64,000 nucleotides of DNA. Source: Fulvivirga lutea. Its GTDB lineage: Bacteria > Bacteroidota > Bacteroidia > Cytophagales > Cyclobacteriaceae. A model generated the notes under the pieces. It was not told the origin of the DNA. It ran no database searches and was given only the letters and a program-made list of their open reading frames with translations. Each line of letters begins with the position of its first letter. Position 1 is the first letter of the stretch. Position numbers and translations under genes: made by a program. Shown here in pieces: positions 43,115 to 51,744 of the stretch. Location: positions 2,647,488 to 2,711,487 of the forward strand of contig NZ_CP070608.1 in NCBI RefSeq assembly GCF_017068455.1, written 5' to 3'.

Positions 43115-43513
43115 TTAATGGCTATTATTTAATTGATGCGTAACTAACCACTCTTCAGCATCATCAAATGTTGTAAAAGCTTTGTTGTCAAATCCTCTTT
43201 TACGACTAATTTTTTCCCAAAAATCAGCTAGTTCAAAGTATCTATCAGCTACTAACCCGGCAATTCTTAACTCCTTAAATTCTTTGAGTTGGTTCTCATA
43301 AATTCTAACCAGATTGAAGGCTTCAGAAAGATTAAGATCAAATTGTACTTCTCGGTAATCACAAAGAATATTATTGCATTCAAATTTAATAGCAAGTTCG
43401 AGAACGTTTCGAGATCCCTCCAAAAGTTGATGAGTACTATTTTTTATACCACTAGCTTTAATTAGCAGATAGTTATCTCTTTGCTCAAATGAATAAGCCC
43501 CATTAGTCATCAT
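43115..43513 (-). CDS. STAS/SpoIIAA-like domain protein
   Basis: The 132-aa protein has the pattern of a SpoIIAA-like (STAS) fold: FEQRDNYLLIKASG strand pair, helix LLEGSRNVLELAIKFECN, strand NILCDYREV, and a C-terminal helix with AFTTFDDAEEWLVTHQ, the common end of this family. The DYREV strand-turn is typical. Its role is unknown; related proteins bind lipids or act in stress signalling. It converges on TerB-like A with a 4-nt gap. Confidence 0.65.
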   Translation of the reverse strand: MMTNGAYSFEQRDNYLLIKASGIKNSTHQLLEGSRNVLELAIKFECNNILCDYREVQFDLNLSEAFNLVRIYENQLKEFKELRIAGLVADRYFELADFWEKISRKRGFDNKAFTTFDDAEEWLVTHQLNNSH

Positions 43514-43659
43514 AAGGATTAATGTAGTTAATTAATCAATTCAATACAATCTAAAAACCTACGCAATTACCACTTACTAGCTATTTTTTGCGCTCATGGA
43601 AATATATGAACTATTAAACGTTGCACAAGTATAAAGGCATAACCCAAACTCAACTACTT

Positions 43660-46098
43660 ATGATACGCTTTTTCATTACCGCTAAAAGAAACATAGCGAG
43701 AAACAAAGTTTATGCTTTCATCAATTTCACAGGACTTTCGATTGGAATAGCACTTACACTGCTAATTTTCATTTATGTAAGAGAAGAAGTTAGTTACGAT
43801 CAATTTCATTCCAAATCAGAGCGTATATACCGTTTAAATTATGCACTTCCTGCTCAGGGAATGGAATTAGCAAGCAGTCCTCCACCTATTGCTCCAAAAC
43901 TTCCAGATTATTTTAATGATGTAGAGACTACTGCACGTGTTTTTGGTAGAAACGTGAGTATTAAAAGAGATGATAACCCGGAGGAAGTGTTTGAAGAAAC
44001 GAATGTATTTTTTGTGGATACAACCTTTACAGACATTTTCGATTTGCAGTTTGTAGCGGGTAACCCGGAGTCGGCATTATCAGAAAATCAGGTGATTATA
44101 ACGGAAGAGATGGCTGAAAAGTACTTCGGTAAAGATGATCCGATTGGGCAAACATTAAATTTTGCTAATAGAGTAAGCTTTTCAGTATCTGGGGTGGTTA
44201 AGCGTTTTCCATCCAATAGCCATATTTCATTCAACATGCTGCTGCCCTATGATAACATGTATGATCTGGAAAATGCTCAGGCAGCACAGATCATGCGCAA
44301 TAACCTATCCACGAATTTTGTAATTAGCCATTCTTACACGTATGCATTATTAAAAGAAGGAGGGAACCCACAGACCGTAAATGACGGTATGGAGCAGTTT
44401 TTAAAAGATAATGCGAATCCAAACATGCATTTAGGTCAAGTTTTTACGCTGATGCCATTAGAGGATATTCATTTAAGTTCTACTTCATTAGCTGAGCCTT
44501 CAGCCACCAACTCCTGGTCGAATATCAACTTATTTATTGCCGTGAGTGTGCTTACTCTGTTAATAGCTTCAATTAACTATGTAAACCTGGCTACAGCTCA
44601 ATCCTTTTCGAGGATTAAAGAAATAGGGATAAGAAAGGCGTTAGGGTCAGGTAAAGCTCAGTTGATTAGACAGTTTCTGAGTGAAGCATTATTATTTGTG
44701 ATTATCTCCATATTGGTGTCCTACTTACTTGTGTATTTCGGATTGCCGATACTCAATGATCTTACAGGAAAGGATTTTGTTTATACTGAAGTTGTTGATT
44801 CACAACTTATAACCATTACAGTTATTATAACTGCTCTTATCACACTATTAGCCGGAACATATCCTGCGTTTTTTGTTACCGGATTTAATACCATTAATGC
44901 ACTAAAAGGTAAAAAAATACAAGCTACAGGCGGAGGAAGCTTACTAAGAAAGTCGTTAGTTACATTTCAATTAACTGTAGCCAGCTTTCTTTTGGTTGGA
45001 TCAATTTTAATCTATAAGCAACTCAATTTTATTAACAATAAATCTTTAGGTTTTGATAAAGATCAGGTGGTTATGATTCAGCTCTTCAGCCAAAACTTAA
45101 ATAGCCTTTTTTCAGGTGCTGATTCCACTTTTCAAATGCGCTTGAAAACCTTTTCTGATAAGTTGGAATCACAGTCAAGCATCAAAGCAACAACTCGGGT
45201 ATCCGCACCGATCGGTCAAGGAACGGTATATAGGGGGGTAATTCCGGAAGGATTTTCTCGTGAGGATAATATGATTATGGCCAATATAGGTGGTGATTAT
45301 GACTTTTTAAGCACATTTGACATAGAGGTGATTGCCGGAAGAGCCTTAAGTGAAGAGTTCCCCTCGGATGTAGCAGGTGCTTATCTGGTGAATGAAACTG
45401 CGGTAAAAGATTACGGTTGGGGCACACCTGAGGAAGCGATAGGCAAAGAACTCAACATAGAAGGGCAGCAGGGTAAAGTAATTGGAGTGGTAAAGGATTT
45501 TCATTTTATTGGTTTAACACAGCCGTTAACTCCATTGTCTATTGGAATTAACTTACAAAATAGTCCGCTGCTGGCTGTAAAGGTAGTAGGTGATGATATT
45601 CAGAGTGTAGTTAAAAATATGGAGAATTCTTGGAATGAGCTGTTTCCAGAAAAATCATTTGAATACACTTTTCTAGAAGATGGCATTGCCAGGCAGTATG
45701 CTGGGTTCAATAATTTTGGGGATATGATCAAATACTTTAGCCTTATTGCCATTATCATATCGTGCTTGGGCTTATACGGAATGATCTTGTATACTACTCA
45801 AAGCAAGATGAAGGAAATCGGGATTAGAAAAGTATTGGGCGCAGGAGTAGGCACTATTCTTAAATCAATATTTAAAGAGTTTTCTATACTAATAATCCTG
45901 GCCTTTACAATTGCTATTCCTGTTTCATATTATGCAGCCGTTGATTGGTTGAATGCCTTCCAATATAAAATTGAAATTGATGTATTTACCTATCTGATTG
46001 GGCTGATTGTAATACTTATTGTAGTAGGGTTGACTATAGGGTATAATGCCACTAAAGCCGCACTAATTAACCCCGTAGAAACATTAAGAAACGAATAG
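43660..46098 (+). CDS. MacB/FtsX-type ABC transporter permease
   Basis: From ATG 43660 the product is 812 aa (an upstream TTG at 43621 is rejected). It has the MacB_PCD/FtsX double arrangement: a membrane helix at about 20-42, a large periplasmic domain (about 45-280), three helices carrying IKEIGIRKALGSGK, a second periplasmic domain (about 450-680), and three more helices with MKEIGIRKVLGAGVGT. No ATPase gene is adjacent, as is common for this Bacteroidota family. The substrate is unknown; lipoprotein or peptide export is typical for the family. Confidence 0.9.
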   Translation: MIRFFITAKRNIARNKVYAFINFTGLSIGIALTLLIFIYVREEVSYDQFHSKSERIYRLNYALPAQGMELASSPPPIAPKLPDYFNDVETTARVFGRNVSIKRDDNPEEVFEETNVFFVDTTFTDIFDLQFVAGNPESALSENQVIITEEMAEKYFGKDDPIGQTLNFANRVSFSVSGVVKRFPSNSHISFNMLLPYDNMYDLENAQAAQIMRNNLSTNFVISHSYTYALLKEGGNPQTVNDGMEQFLKDNANPNMHLGQVFTLMPLEDIHLSSTSLAEPSATNSWSNINLFIAVSVLTLLIASINYVNLATAQSFSRIKEIGIRKALGSGKAQLIRQFLSEALLFVIISILVSYLLVYFGLPILNDLTGKDFVYTEVVDSQLITITVIITALITLLAGTYPAFFVTGFNTINALKGKKIQATGGGSLLRKSLVTFQLTVASFLLVGSILIYKQLNFINNKSLGFDKDQVVMIQLFSQNLNSLFSGADSTFQMRLKTFSDKLESQSSIKATTRVSAPIGQGTVYRGVIPEGFSREDNMIMANIGGDYDFLSTFDIEVIAGRALSEEFPSDVAGAYLVNETAVKDYGWGTPEEAIGKELNIEGQQGKVIGVVKDFHFIGLTQPLTPLSIGINLQNSPLLAVKVVGDDIQSVVKNMENSWNELFPEKSFEYTFLEDGIARQYAGFNNFGDMIKYFSLIAIIISCLGLYGMILYTTQSKMKEIGIRKVLGAGVGTILKSIFKEFSILIILAFTIAIPVSYYAAVDWLNAFQYKIEIDVFTYLIGLIVILIVVGLTIGYNATKAALINPVETLRNE

Positions 46099-46099
46099 A

Positions 46100-46984
46100 T
46101 TAATTTTCAGCAAACAGGTCGGAACTTAGGTATCGATCGCCTCTATCGCAGGTAATACAAACAATTACTCCCTGACTGAGGCCTTTGGCTACTTCCAATG
46201 CTGCGAATAAGGCTCCACCGCTACTCATCCCGGCAAGAATTGCCTCTTCTGAGGCCATTCTTCTGGTCATGTTAGTAGCTTGTTCGGTGCTTACTTCTAC
46301 AATGCTGTCAACACGATCGGGCTCATAAATTTTAGGTAAAAATTCAGGAGACCACCTTCTTATACCAGGTATGCTGGAGCCTTCAGTGGGTTGTGTGCCC
46401 ACTATTTGTACGTTCTTATTTTGCTCTTTTAAATACCGGGAAACACCCATGATTGTACCAGTTGTCCCCATCGCTGAAACGAAGTGAGTTATATGACCTT
46501 TGGTATCTTTCCATATTTCTGGCCCAGTAGTGCGGTAGTGCATTTTATAATTATCGTCATTCGCAAACTGATTGAGCATGTGATATTCGCCTGAATCAGC
46601 CATTTCTTCGGCCAGAGTTCTTGAATACTCAATTGTTTTTTCTGCAGGAGTTAAAATAACCTTTGCCCCATAAGCAGTCATGCTTTGAACACGCTCTTTG
46701 GTAGAGTTGTCAGGCATAATTAGAGTCATATGCACACCCTTAAGGTTGGCAATCATAGCCAAAGCAATTCCTGTATTTCCGCTTGTTGCTTCAACCAATT
46801 TGTCTCCAGGCTTAATTTCGCCTCTTTCCAGTGCCCCTGAAATCATGCCATAGGCCGCTCTGTCTTTTACACTTCCACCAGGGTTCTGGCCTTCCAGCTT
46901 ACAGTAAATCTTAACCATATCATTTTTATGGATATTAGTGATCTCCACCAAAGGAGTGTTGCCAATGAGCTGCTCAATATTCAT
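46100..46984 (-). CDS. cysM: Cysteine synthase B (O-acetylserine sulfhydrylase)
   Basis: The 294-aa PLP enzyme makes cysteine from O-acetylserine and sulfide or thiosulfate. K40 in GGSVKDR binds PLP, TSGNTGIALA is the substrate loop, GTTGTIMGVSRYL the phosphate loop, and SSGGALFAA the C-terminal site. The short length and IRRWSPEFLPKIYE region fit CysM rather than CysK. It directly follows the serine acetyltransferase gene with 2 nt between, so the two steps are made together. It converges on the permease gene with 1 nt between stops. Confidence 0.92.
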   Translation of the reverse strand: MNIEQLIGNTPLVEITNIHKNDMVKIYCKLEGQNPGGSVKDRAAYGMISGALERGEIKPGDKLVEATSGNTGIALAMIANLKGVHMTLIMPDNSTKERVQSMTAYGAKVILTPAEKTIEYSRTLAEEMADSGEYHMLNQFANDDNYKMHYRTTGPEIWKDTKGHITHFVSAMGTTGTIMGVSRYLKEQNKNVQIVGTQPTEGSSIPGIRRWSPEFLPKIYEPDRVDSIVEVSTEQATNMTRRMASEEAILAGMSSGGALFAALEVAKGLSQGVIVCITCDRGDRYLSSDLFAEN

Positions 46985-46986
46985 AA

Positions 46987-47817
46987 CTAATGGTTTTCGA
47001 TACGTTGATTTATTTTTTGATTTTCCACATAAGTGAGTCGTGATTTTTGGGGAACGCTCTCAGTTATCCAAACATTACCTCCAATAATGGAATCTCTTCC
47101 AATGACTGTTTTTCCACCTAAGATAGTAGCACCTGAATAAATGACTACATTATCTTCAATAGTAGGGTGCCTTTTTGTTTTGGCATCTTCTTTTTTAACA
47201 CTCAAGGCCCCGAGCGTAACACCCTGATAAATTTTCACATGATTGCCAATCAGCGTAGTTTCACCAATTACAACACCTGTACCATGATCAATACAAAATG
47301 ATTTGCCAATTGTAGCTGAAGGGTGGATGTCGATGCCAGTTTTGCTGTGGGCATATTCAGATATTATTCTAGGGATAAGTTCAAGATTGAATAAAGAAAA
47401 CTGGTGTGCAATGCGGTGAGCAGCAATGGCAAAAAAGCCCGGGTATGTTCTAATGACTTCTGTTTTTGATTTAGCTGCTGGATCGCCCGCAAACAAAGCC
47501 TCAATATCCTCATCCAGCATTAATTTAATGGACGGAAGGCTGTTCATAAAGCTTGAGGTAACATCTTTAATAGTAGGCTGGTCGCATGTATCTTTTTGAA
47601 TAATTTCATGAAGTTCTGACTTCACATCCTGAATATGCCCTTTAAATTGATCTATATCATGAAAAGTTAAACGGGATAATTCAGGGTAGAGGATGTGCAA
47701 TATAGATTCAAATAAATGAACTACTGCCGCAGGTTGTGGGCAATCCGAAGCCTTTTGATAATCAGAAAATAATTGATTGATGAATTTCTCTTCCACGAAC
47801 GCTAATTGTTTTCTCAA
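46987..47817 (-). CDS. cysE: Serine O-acetyltransferase
   Basis: The 276-aa enzyme makes O-acetylserine. An N-terminal helical domain (1-140) precedes AHRIAHQF and the left-handed beta-helix with the hexapeptide run IHPSATIGKSFCIDHGTGVVIGE and YQGVTLGALSVKK. The loop TKRHPTIEDNVVIYSGATILGG is diagnostic for CysE/EpsC-type. It forms an operon with cysM. Confidence 0.93.
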   Translation of the reverse strand: MRKQLAFVEEKFINQLFSDYQKASDCPQPAAVVHLFESILHILYPELSRLTFHDIDQFKGHIQDVKSELHEIIQKDTCDQPTIKDVTSSFMNSLPSIKLMLDEDIEALFAGDPAAKSKTEVIRTYPGFFAIAAHRIAHQFSLFNLELIPRIISEYAHSKTGIDIHPSATIGKSFCIDHGTGVVIGETTLIGNHVKIYQGVTLGALSVKKEDAKTKRHPTIEDNVVIYSGATILGGKTVIGRDSIIGGNVWITESVPQKSRLTYVENQKINQRIENH

Positions 47818-47863
47818 ACTTAACGTTAGTGAGCCTGAAATGATTAAAGAAATTAAAAGTTAT

Positions 47864-48298
47864 TTATAACATCCAGGCTATTCTTTTGTATGTGTCATCA
47901 GAGGAGTTACCGTTCTCAATATTTCCCTGGATTGTTTTAATCAGTTCGTCCATTCTTTTTTTATCGTAACCGAATTTTGCACCAAATAAATTGCACAGCT
48001 TCATTTCTTCGTGGTGTATTTCTTTGTCAACAATCATCATATGAACAAGATCATAGAACTGACCAAATTTGTCTTCTGCTTTCTCAGGCACCTCAAACTC
48101 TACGGATTCAGGATTATTTTGAATCTCCTTTAATTTTGATTCAGATATTCCATGCTTTTTAGCAATAGATTGAAGCAGCTTGTATTCTACATCATCAAAG
48201 TTGCCATCTGCTGCAGCTATTTCAATCAAGTTTTTTATATGGCTATGAGCCTGACTTTTTCCTTGTTTGAAAAGGTTGAGTATTTCAGTGAACTTCAT
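47864..48298 (-). CDS. TerB-like protein (B)
   Basis: The 144-aa all-alpha protein has the repeats IAAADGNFDDVEYKLLQSIAKKHGI and MMIVDKEIHHEEMKLCNLFGAKFG around FEVPEKAEDKFGQF. It is clearly paralogous to the protein at 42739 (shared hinge VxPEK-xDxxxQF). The second acidic site is altered (VDKEIHHEE instead of DGNIDPEEE). It is upstream of cysE on the same strand, 46 bp away, and may or may not be co-transcribed. Confidence 0.75.
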   Translation of the reverse strand: MKFTEILNLFKQGKSQAHSHIKNLIEIAAADGNFDDVEYKLLQSIAKKHGISESKLKEIQNNPESVEFEVPEKAEDKFGQFYDLVHMMIVDKEIHHEEMKLCNLFGAKFGYDKKRMDELIKTIQGNIENGNSSDDTYKRIAWML

Positions 48299-48404
48299 AG
48301 TGGTTAGGTGAGGTGAAAGATATCTGAAATATAAAATAATTAAATCATAAATAGAAGCTGTTCAGGCCATAAGTAATTGAAAATGTTCTAGATTAGAAGC
48401 ATTT

Positions 48405-48986
48405 ATGATCATTTCATTATTCAATCTGATTTTTAAATGGAAAGGGTGGAAGTTATTCACTCCTTGTCCTGCTGAGGCACATAACTGTGTAATGCTGGCA
48501 GCGCCACATACCAGTAATTGGGACTTTGTATATGCTATGGTGGCACTCAAGAAGCTAGGTCTCAAGCCACGATTTACAATAAAAAAAGAGTTTAATAAGC
48601 CGCTCATAGGGGCTTGGATTCAAAGTTTAGGCGCATTATGGATTGATCGATCTCCTAAAGTACCCGGCCAAAAAAGGAGAAGCATGATTGAAGTGATGGT
48701 AGAGCTCATTAAAGAATCGAAGGAACCACTAACCGTGTTGGTTACACCGGAAGGCACCCGATCTAAAACTGAAGAATGGAAAACCGGCTTCTACTACACA
48801 GCGTTGGAGGCAAAAGTGCCTATCTGTCTCGCTTTTATGGATTATAAAAAACGCATCACTGGAGTGGGCCAATGTTTTATGCCGTCAGGCGATATTAATG
48901 CAGACATGAAAATCATCATGGATTTTTATAAAAATAAGGCAGCCAAATTCCCTGAAAATTTTAGTGTTGATAAGCGATACTCTTAA
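48405..48986 (+). CDS. Lysophospholipid acyltransferase family protein (PlsC-like)
   Basis: The 193-aa protein carries acyltransferase motif I HTSNWD (H35, D40), the LGALWIDRS acceptor-binding stretch, and motif III PEGTRS (115-120). It lacks strong membrane helices apart from the N-terminal hydrophobic part. The glycerophosphate-acyltransferase fold is clear, but the acyl acceptor is not. Confidence 0.88.
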   Translation: MIISLFNLIFKWKGWKLFTPCPAEAHNCVMLAAPHTSNWDFVYAMVALKKLGLKPRFTIKKEFNKPLIGAWIQSLGALWIDRSPKVPGQKRRSMIEVMVELIKESKEPLTVLVTPEGTRSKTEEWKTGFYYTALEAKVPICLAFMDYKKRITGVGQCFMPSGDINADMKIIMDFYKNKAAKFPENFSVDKRYS

Positions 48987-48987
48987 C

Positions 48988-49001
48988 ATGATCAATATCA
49001 T
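48988..49001 (+). promoter_or_regulatory. FNR/FixK-type operator upstream of the globin gene
   Basis: ATGATCAATATCAT carries TGAT-N4-ATCA. The -7 candidate TTTCTTTG (49046-49053, one mismatch) ends 58.5 bp from the operator centre, identical to the ccoNO spacing. It begins right after the acyltransferase stop codon. Confidence 0.65.
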
Positions 49002-49071
49002 TTATTGCACTGATTAACGTTGTCAAGAATAATATCCAATGCTATTTTCTTTGTATAAAGAAAGTACGGTT

Positions 49072-49488
49072 ATGGAAGTGGAGTCAATTCAAGATAAAAT
49101 AAGCATAGTTCAGAACAGCTATGGAAGATGTCTGGCTTCTGGTGATGTGTTGGATACATTTTACCAGGAATTTTTAGGCAGCAGCCCAGAAATTAAGGAA
49201 AGATTTAAAAATACCGATTTCGAAAAGCAGAAGAAGTTATTAAAACATGGCATTAATCTGATGATTATGTTTGCTGCTGAGAATTTGGCTGGAAAAAGCG
49301 GATTAAAGCGAATTAGGGAATCACATGATAGCAAGCATTTAAATATCAACCCTAAATTATATGACTTGTGGAAATTCTGCTTGCTTCAAGCTATCAAGAG
49401 CCACGATTATAAATATAATAACCTGGTTGAAAGTTCCTGGAATAACGTGTTGGATAAAGGAATAAGGTATATCAAAGAGGGTTATTAA
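49072..49488 (+). CDS. Single-domain bacterial globin
   Basis: The 138-aa protein has a globin pattern: FYQEFLGSSPEIKERF with CD1-type Phe45, E-helix KKLLKHGINLMIMF, and F-helix IRESHDSKHLNINPKLYDLW, in which H85 is the likely proximal heme ligand. The G/H helices run to the end. Likely roles are O2 or NO binding in low oxygen. ATG 49072 is chosen over an in-frame ATG at 49039 because it lies downstream of the predicted -7 element. Its stop overlaps the convergent marR-like gene by 4 nt. Confidence 0.85.
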   Translation: MEVESIQDKISIVQNSYGRCLASGDVLDTFYQEFLGSSPEIKERFKNTDFEKQKKLLKHGINLMIMFAAENLAGKSGLKRIRESHDSKHLNINPKLYDLWKFCLLQAIKSHDYKYNNLVESSWNNVLDKGIRYIKEGY

Positions 49489-50087
49489 ACGGTAGAGTGT
49501 TCTGGACAATCTACTCTCAGATTTTTTGTTTCCAATTGTTTTTTAAGTAAGCTGCATTTGTGGGTATCATCTTTGTTACCCACATAATGAAAGCAAGTGA
49601 AGCAGTTTCGTTCAGGAATTACTTTTTCAGTACTCACCAATTGATTTAAAAGAAGTAGGTTCGATTTTAATAAATTTTCCTGATCGTCATTTTTCAATTG
49701 CTGTATAGCATTGACCAAAACATTCGGGTACTTATTTAACTCTTTATTTAATTTCTCTCCCTCTTTGGTGAGTCGAATAAAACTGCTTCTCGTATCTATC
49801 TTATCTTTTTCCTTTACAACTAACTTTTTCTTGATAAGTGTATGAAGAGTTTCCGTTATTGTTGGTTTAGAAACCATAAACTCTTTGGCTAACTGAGCCG
49901 GTTTGCATAAGCTTTTATCATGATGTTCAATAAACAGCAAGATGTTTAATTGAAGGGGGCTAAGTTTATAATTTTTAGCAGTTTCCCACTGATAACCTTT
50001 GATAAGGTCGTGAATCTTCTCCAAACTGGCATAAACCTTAGCACTTACATTGTTCGATTGATGGTCAAGGTCAAAAATATTTTTCAT
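49485..50087 (-). CDS. MarR-family regulator with C-terminal cysteine cluster
   Basis: The 200-aa protein has a MarR winged helix (about 40-135) with LSPLQLNILLFIEH, KPAQLAKEFMVSKPTITETLHTL in adjoining parts, and the DTRSSFIRLTKEG wing. An added C-terminal segment has C162-x2-C165-x12-C178-x15-C194, not part of the standard MarR fold. It could bind a metal or Fe-S cluster or form disulfides. It ends a minus-strand operon with a thioredoxin-like and a DUF2024 gene, and overlaps the preceding gene by 4 nt. It probably controls its own operon through the paired palindromes upstream of 51675. Confidence 0.85.
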   Translation of the reverse strand: MKNIFDLDHQSNNVSAKVYASLEKIHDLIKGYQWETAKNYKLSPLQLNILLFIEHHDKSLCKPAQLAKEFMVSKPTITETLHTLIKKKLVVKEKDKIDTRSSFIRLTKEGEKLNKELNKYPNVLVNAIQQLKNDDQENLLKSNLLLLNQLVSTEKVIPERNCFTCFHYVGNKDDTHKCSLLKKQLETKNLRVDCPEHSTV

Positions 50088-50704
50088 GATGAAGTATGTT
50101 CATTTTCAAGTAACAGCTTCAGCTTATTCCTAATATCTTGTACGGAAGCATAGCCGAACCATTCACCAAATATATTTAATTCATCATCAACAATAAGAAA
50201 CGTTGGAGTACCTCTAAAATGATTCAATGTAAATGTATGGTAAATATGTTGTAGGCTACTCAGGTAATTTGTCACCTTTTCGCGTAACAAATTTTGATCA
50301 AACTCAGACCAAAATTCAAAGTTTGGATTGGTTTTGCAAATGGAGATAATAATGTCTGGTGTGATTGCTTCATCCTTACTGATGACTTTATCCATCACTA
50401 CATTAAAATTAATTGGATTTTCAAGAGTACTTTGATTCAAATATTTGGCGGTTTCACCTACTAAGGCACCATTATGCACCAGAGATTTTGTGTTCTCAAA
50501 ATTATTTTTGTCAAAATCCTCGAAGGCGGTAGATATTCCCACAAACCCCACTTTGTTTTTAAACTCATCTTGCATGCGATGCATCAATGGAATCCCGTAG
50601 AGGAAGCATCCGGGGCAGTTAACCTGAAACAAAAGTATCAGGTTAACTTTTTCCAACCGAATGTCGTGGTCTATTACGTCATAAGATAGTGATAGCTTTC
50701 TCAT
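50084..50704 (-). CDS. Thioredoxin-fold protein with CPGC motif
   Basis: The 206-aa cytoplasmic protein has a strand VNLILLFQVNCPGCFLYGIP with the redox motif C30-P-G-C33, a long insertion, and the late cis-Pro element FRGTPTFLIVDDE. The layout is that of an AhpC/TlpA- or DsbA-like thioredoxin fold, but it has no signal peptide. Its start is 4 nt after the DUF2024 stop and its end overlaps the marR gene. It is presumably a thiol reductase or sensor partner of that regulator. Confidence 0.8.
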   Translation of the reverse strand: MRKLSLSYDVIDHDIRLEKVNLILLFQVNCPGCFLYGIPLMHRMQDEFKNKVGFVGISTAFEDFDKNNFENTKSLVHNGALVGETAKYLNQSTLENPINFNVVMDKVISKDEAITPDIIISICKTNPNFEFWSEFDQNLLREKVTNYLSSLQHIYHTFTLNHFRGTPTFLIVDDELNIFGEWFGYASVQDIRNKLKLLLENEHTSS

Positions 50705-50708
50705 GTTA

Positions 50709-50966
50709 TTAGCAACCTTGCATTTCTATTATGAAATACCCCTGCTCACTGAATGATCGGATCATTTCAGGACTTGCCTCTTCAATGTGGCAAAACTGGC
50801 ACTCTTTTGTGGTTATTGATTGTCCCTGCTGGTTTTTACTTTCAAGGTAATTTTGACCATAGATTAATACCTTCTTGGGTAATTCATTAGCGGGCACAAC
50901 AATATCAAAGTGCATAAGATTACCATCCTTTTTCGTCACGTAAGTGTCATAAACTGCTGCTTGCAT
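50709..50966 (-). CDS. DUF2024-family small protein
   Basis: The 85-aa protein from ATG 50966 starts MQAAVYDTYVTKKDGNLMHF, continues with DIVVP, and ends ECQFCHIEEA...GYFIIEMQGC, the DUF2024 pattern. C56, C59 and H60 plus C85 could bind metal or be redox active. The function is unknown. A longer frame from 51044 would overlap the upstream gene and is rejected. It sits between the secreted-protein gene (7 nt) and the thioredoxin-like gene (4 nt). Confidence 0.85.
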   Translation of the reverse strand: MQAAVYDTYVTKKDGNLMHFDIVVPANELPKKVLIYGQNYLESKNQQGQSITTKECQFCHIEEASPEMIRSFSEQGYFIIEMQGC

Positions 50967-50973
50967 AATATTC

Positions 50974-51675
50974 TTAGTTTGATGATACAGTGTAAGGGAG
51001 TGATAAATTACCTGAAGCAACACTGTGTACCTTATATACGCCAAGCATTGGAAGATTTGTGTTACTTGTGTTTACTTTCATGAAAGCGGCAACCCCATCA
51101 AATTTAAAGTCTTGCTTAGCATGAATTCTATAACCGGGAACAATCACCTTAATGCTATTGCCTTTGGTAATCACAGGATATCCTGGAGAGTCCATGTACA
51201 TGGGCATTCCCGGGTTAGTAGGCGGTAACACCACGCTTTTGTCCTCTTTGTTAAATTGCTTTACTGCTAAACCACCTTCAACGCGATCATCTTTGGTAAG
51301 CACTACCCAATGCGGATGCCATACAATACCGTCATTATCGCATTTTGTATCTTTATTTTCGTCCCATAGAGGCGTGTCGTCAAAATCGGGATGCGAAGTT
51401 AATGCTAGTGCTACTATGCCATCAGTATCGCTAAAACCTACTTGGGAAGATTTGAGCGTGGTTGGAAACACATAGCCTTCAACAGGAGCGCCATCCATTT
51501 GTCCTGCAGGTGTAGGAGTAGTTTTTCCTGCTGTGCCTTCTACTACAATACTAAATACAAACTGATCAAGTTCCTGATGATAATCAACAGTGGCTGATTG
51601 AATCATAAAGTCTTTGTTCTGGGCATGACATCCAACAGAAAAAGTAAGTGCTAATAATAAAATAATTGTTCTCAT
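50974..51675 (-). CDS. Uncharacterised secreted protein of the marR operon
   Basis: The 233-aa precursor has a signal peptide ending near VGCHAQ (a lipoprotein site at that Cys is possible). It shows FMIQSATVDYHQELDQFVFSI, an acidic DENKDTKCDNDG patch, and IVWHPHWVVLTKDDR, with His residues that could bind metal. I do not recognise the family. It is the first gene of the operon ending in the MarR regulator. Confidence 0.7.
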   Translation of the reverse strand: MRTIILLLALTFSVGCHAQNKDFMIQSATVDYHQELDQFVFSIVVEGTAGKTTPTPAGQMDGAPVEGYVFPTTLKSSQVGFSDTDGIVALALTSHPDFDDTPLWDENKDTKCDNDGIVWHPHWVVLTKDDRVEGGLAVKQFNKEDKSVVLPPTNPGMPMYMDSPGYPVITKGNSIKVIVPGYRIHAKQDFKFDGVAAFMKVNTSNTNLPMLGVYKVHSVASGNLSLPYTVSSN

Positions 51676-51698
51676 AAGTTTATTTGATTTGTTTAAGA

Positions 51699-51706
51699 CA
51701 AATATA
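51699..51706 (-). promoter_or_regulatory. -7 promoter element of the marR operon
   Basis: TATATTTG on the minus strand is a perfect TAnnTTTG, 23 bp before ATG 51675. The first palindrome lies 2 bp upstream of it. Confidence 0.7.
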
Positions 51707-51708
51707 AA

Positions 51709-51723
51709 GTTAGAAATACTAAC
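51709..51723 (-). promoter_or_regulatory. Putative MarR operator 1
   Basis: GTTAGAAATACTAAC has 5-bp inverted arms GTTAG/CTAAC around a 5-bp centre and lies just upstream of the -7 element, where a bound regulator would block RNA polymerase. Confidence 0.65.
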
Positions 51724-51744
51724 TAAAAATTAAATCAAAATAAA

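Noticed and set aside
50967-51044. A longer start for the DUF2024 gene at 51044
   Set aside because: It would overlap the upstream secreted-protein gene by 71 bp, and the extra residues lack family similarity; MQAAVYDTYV is the normal DUF2024 beginning.
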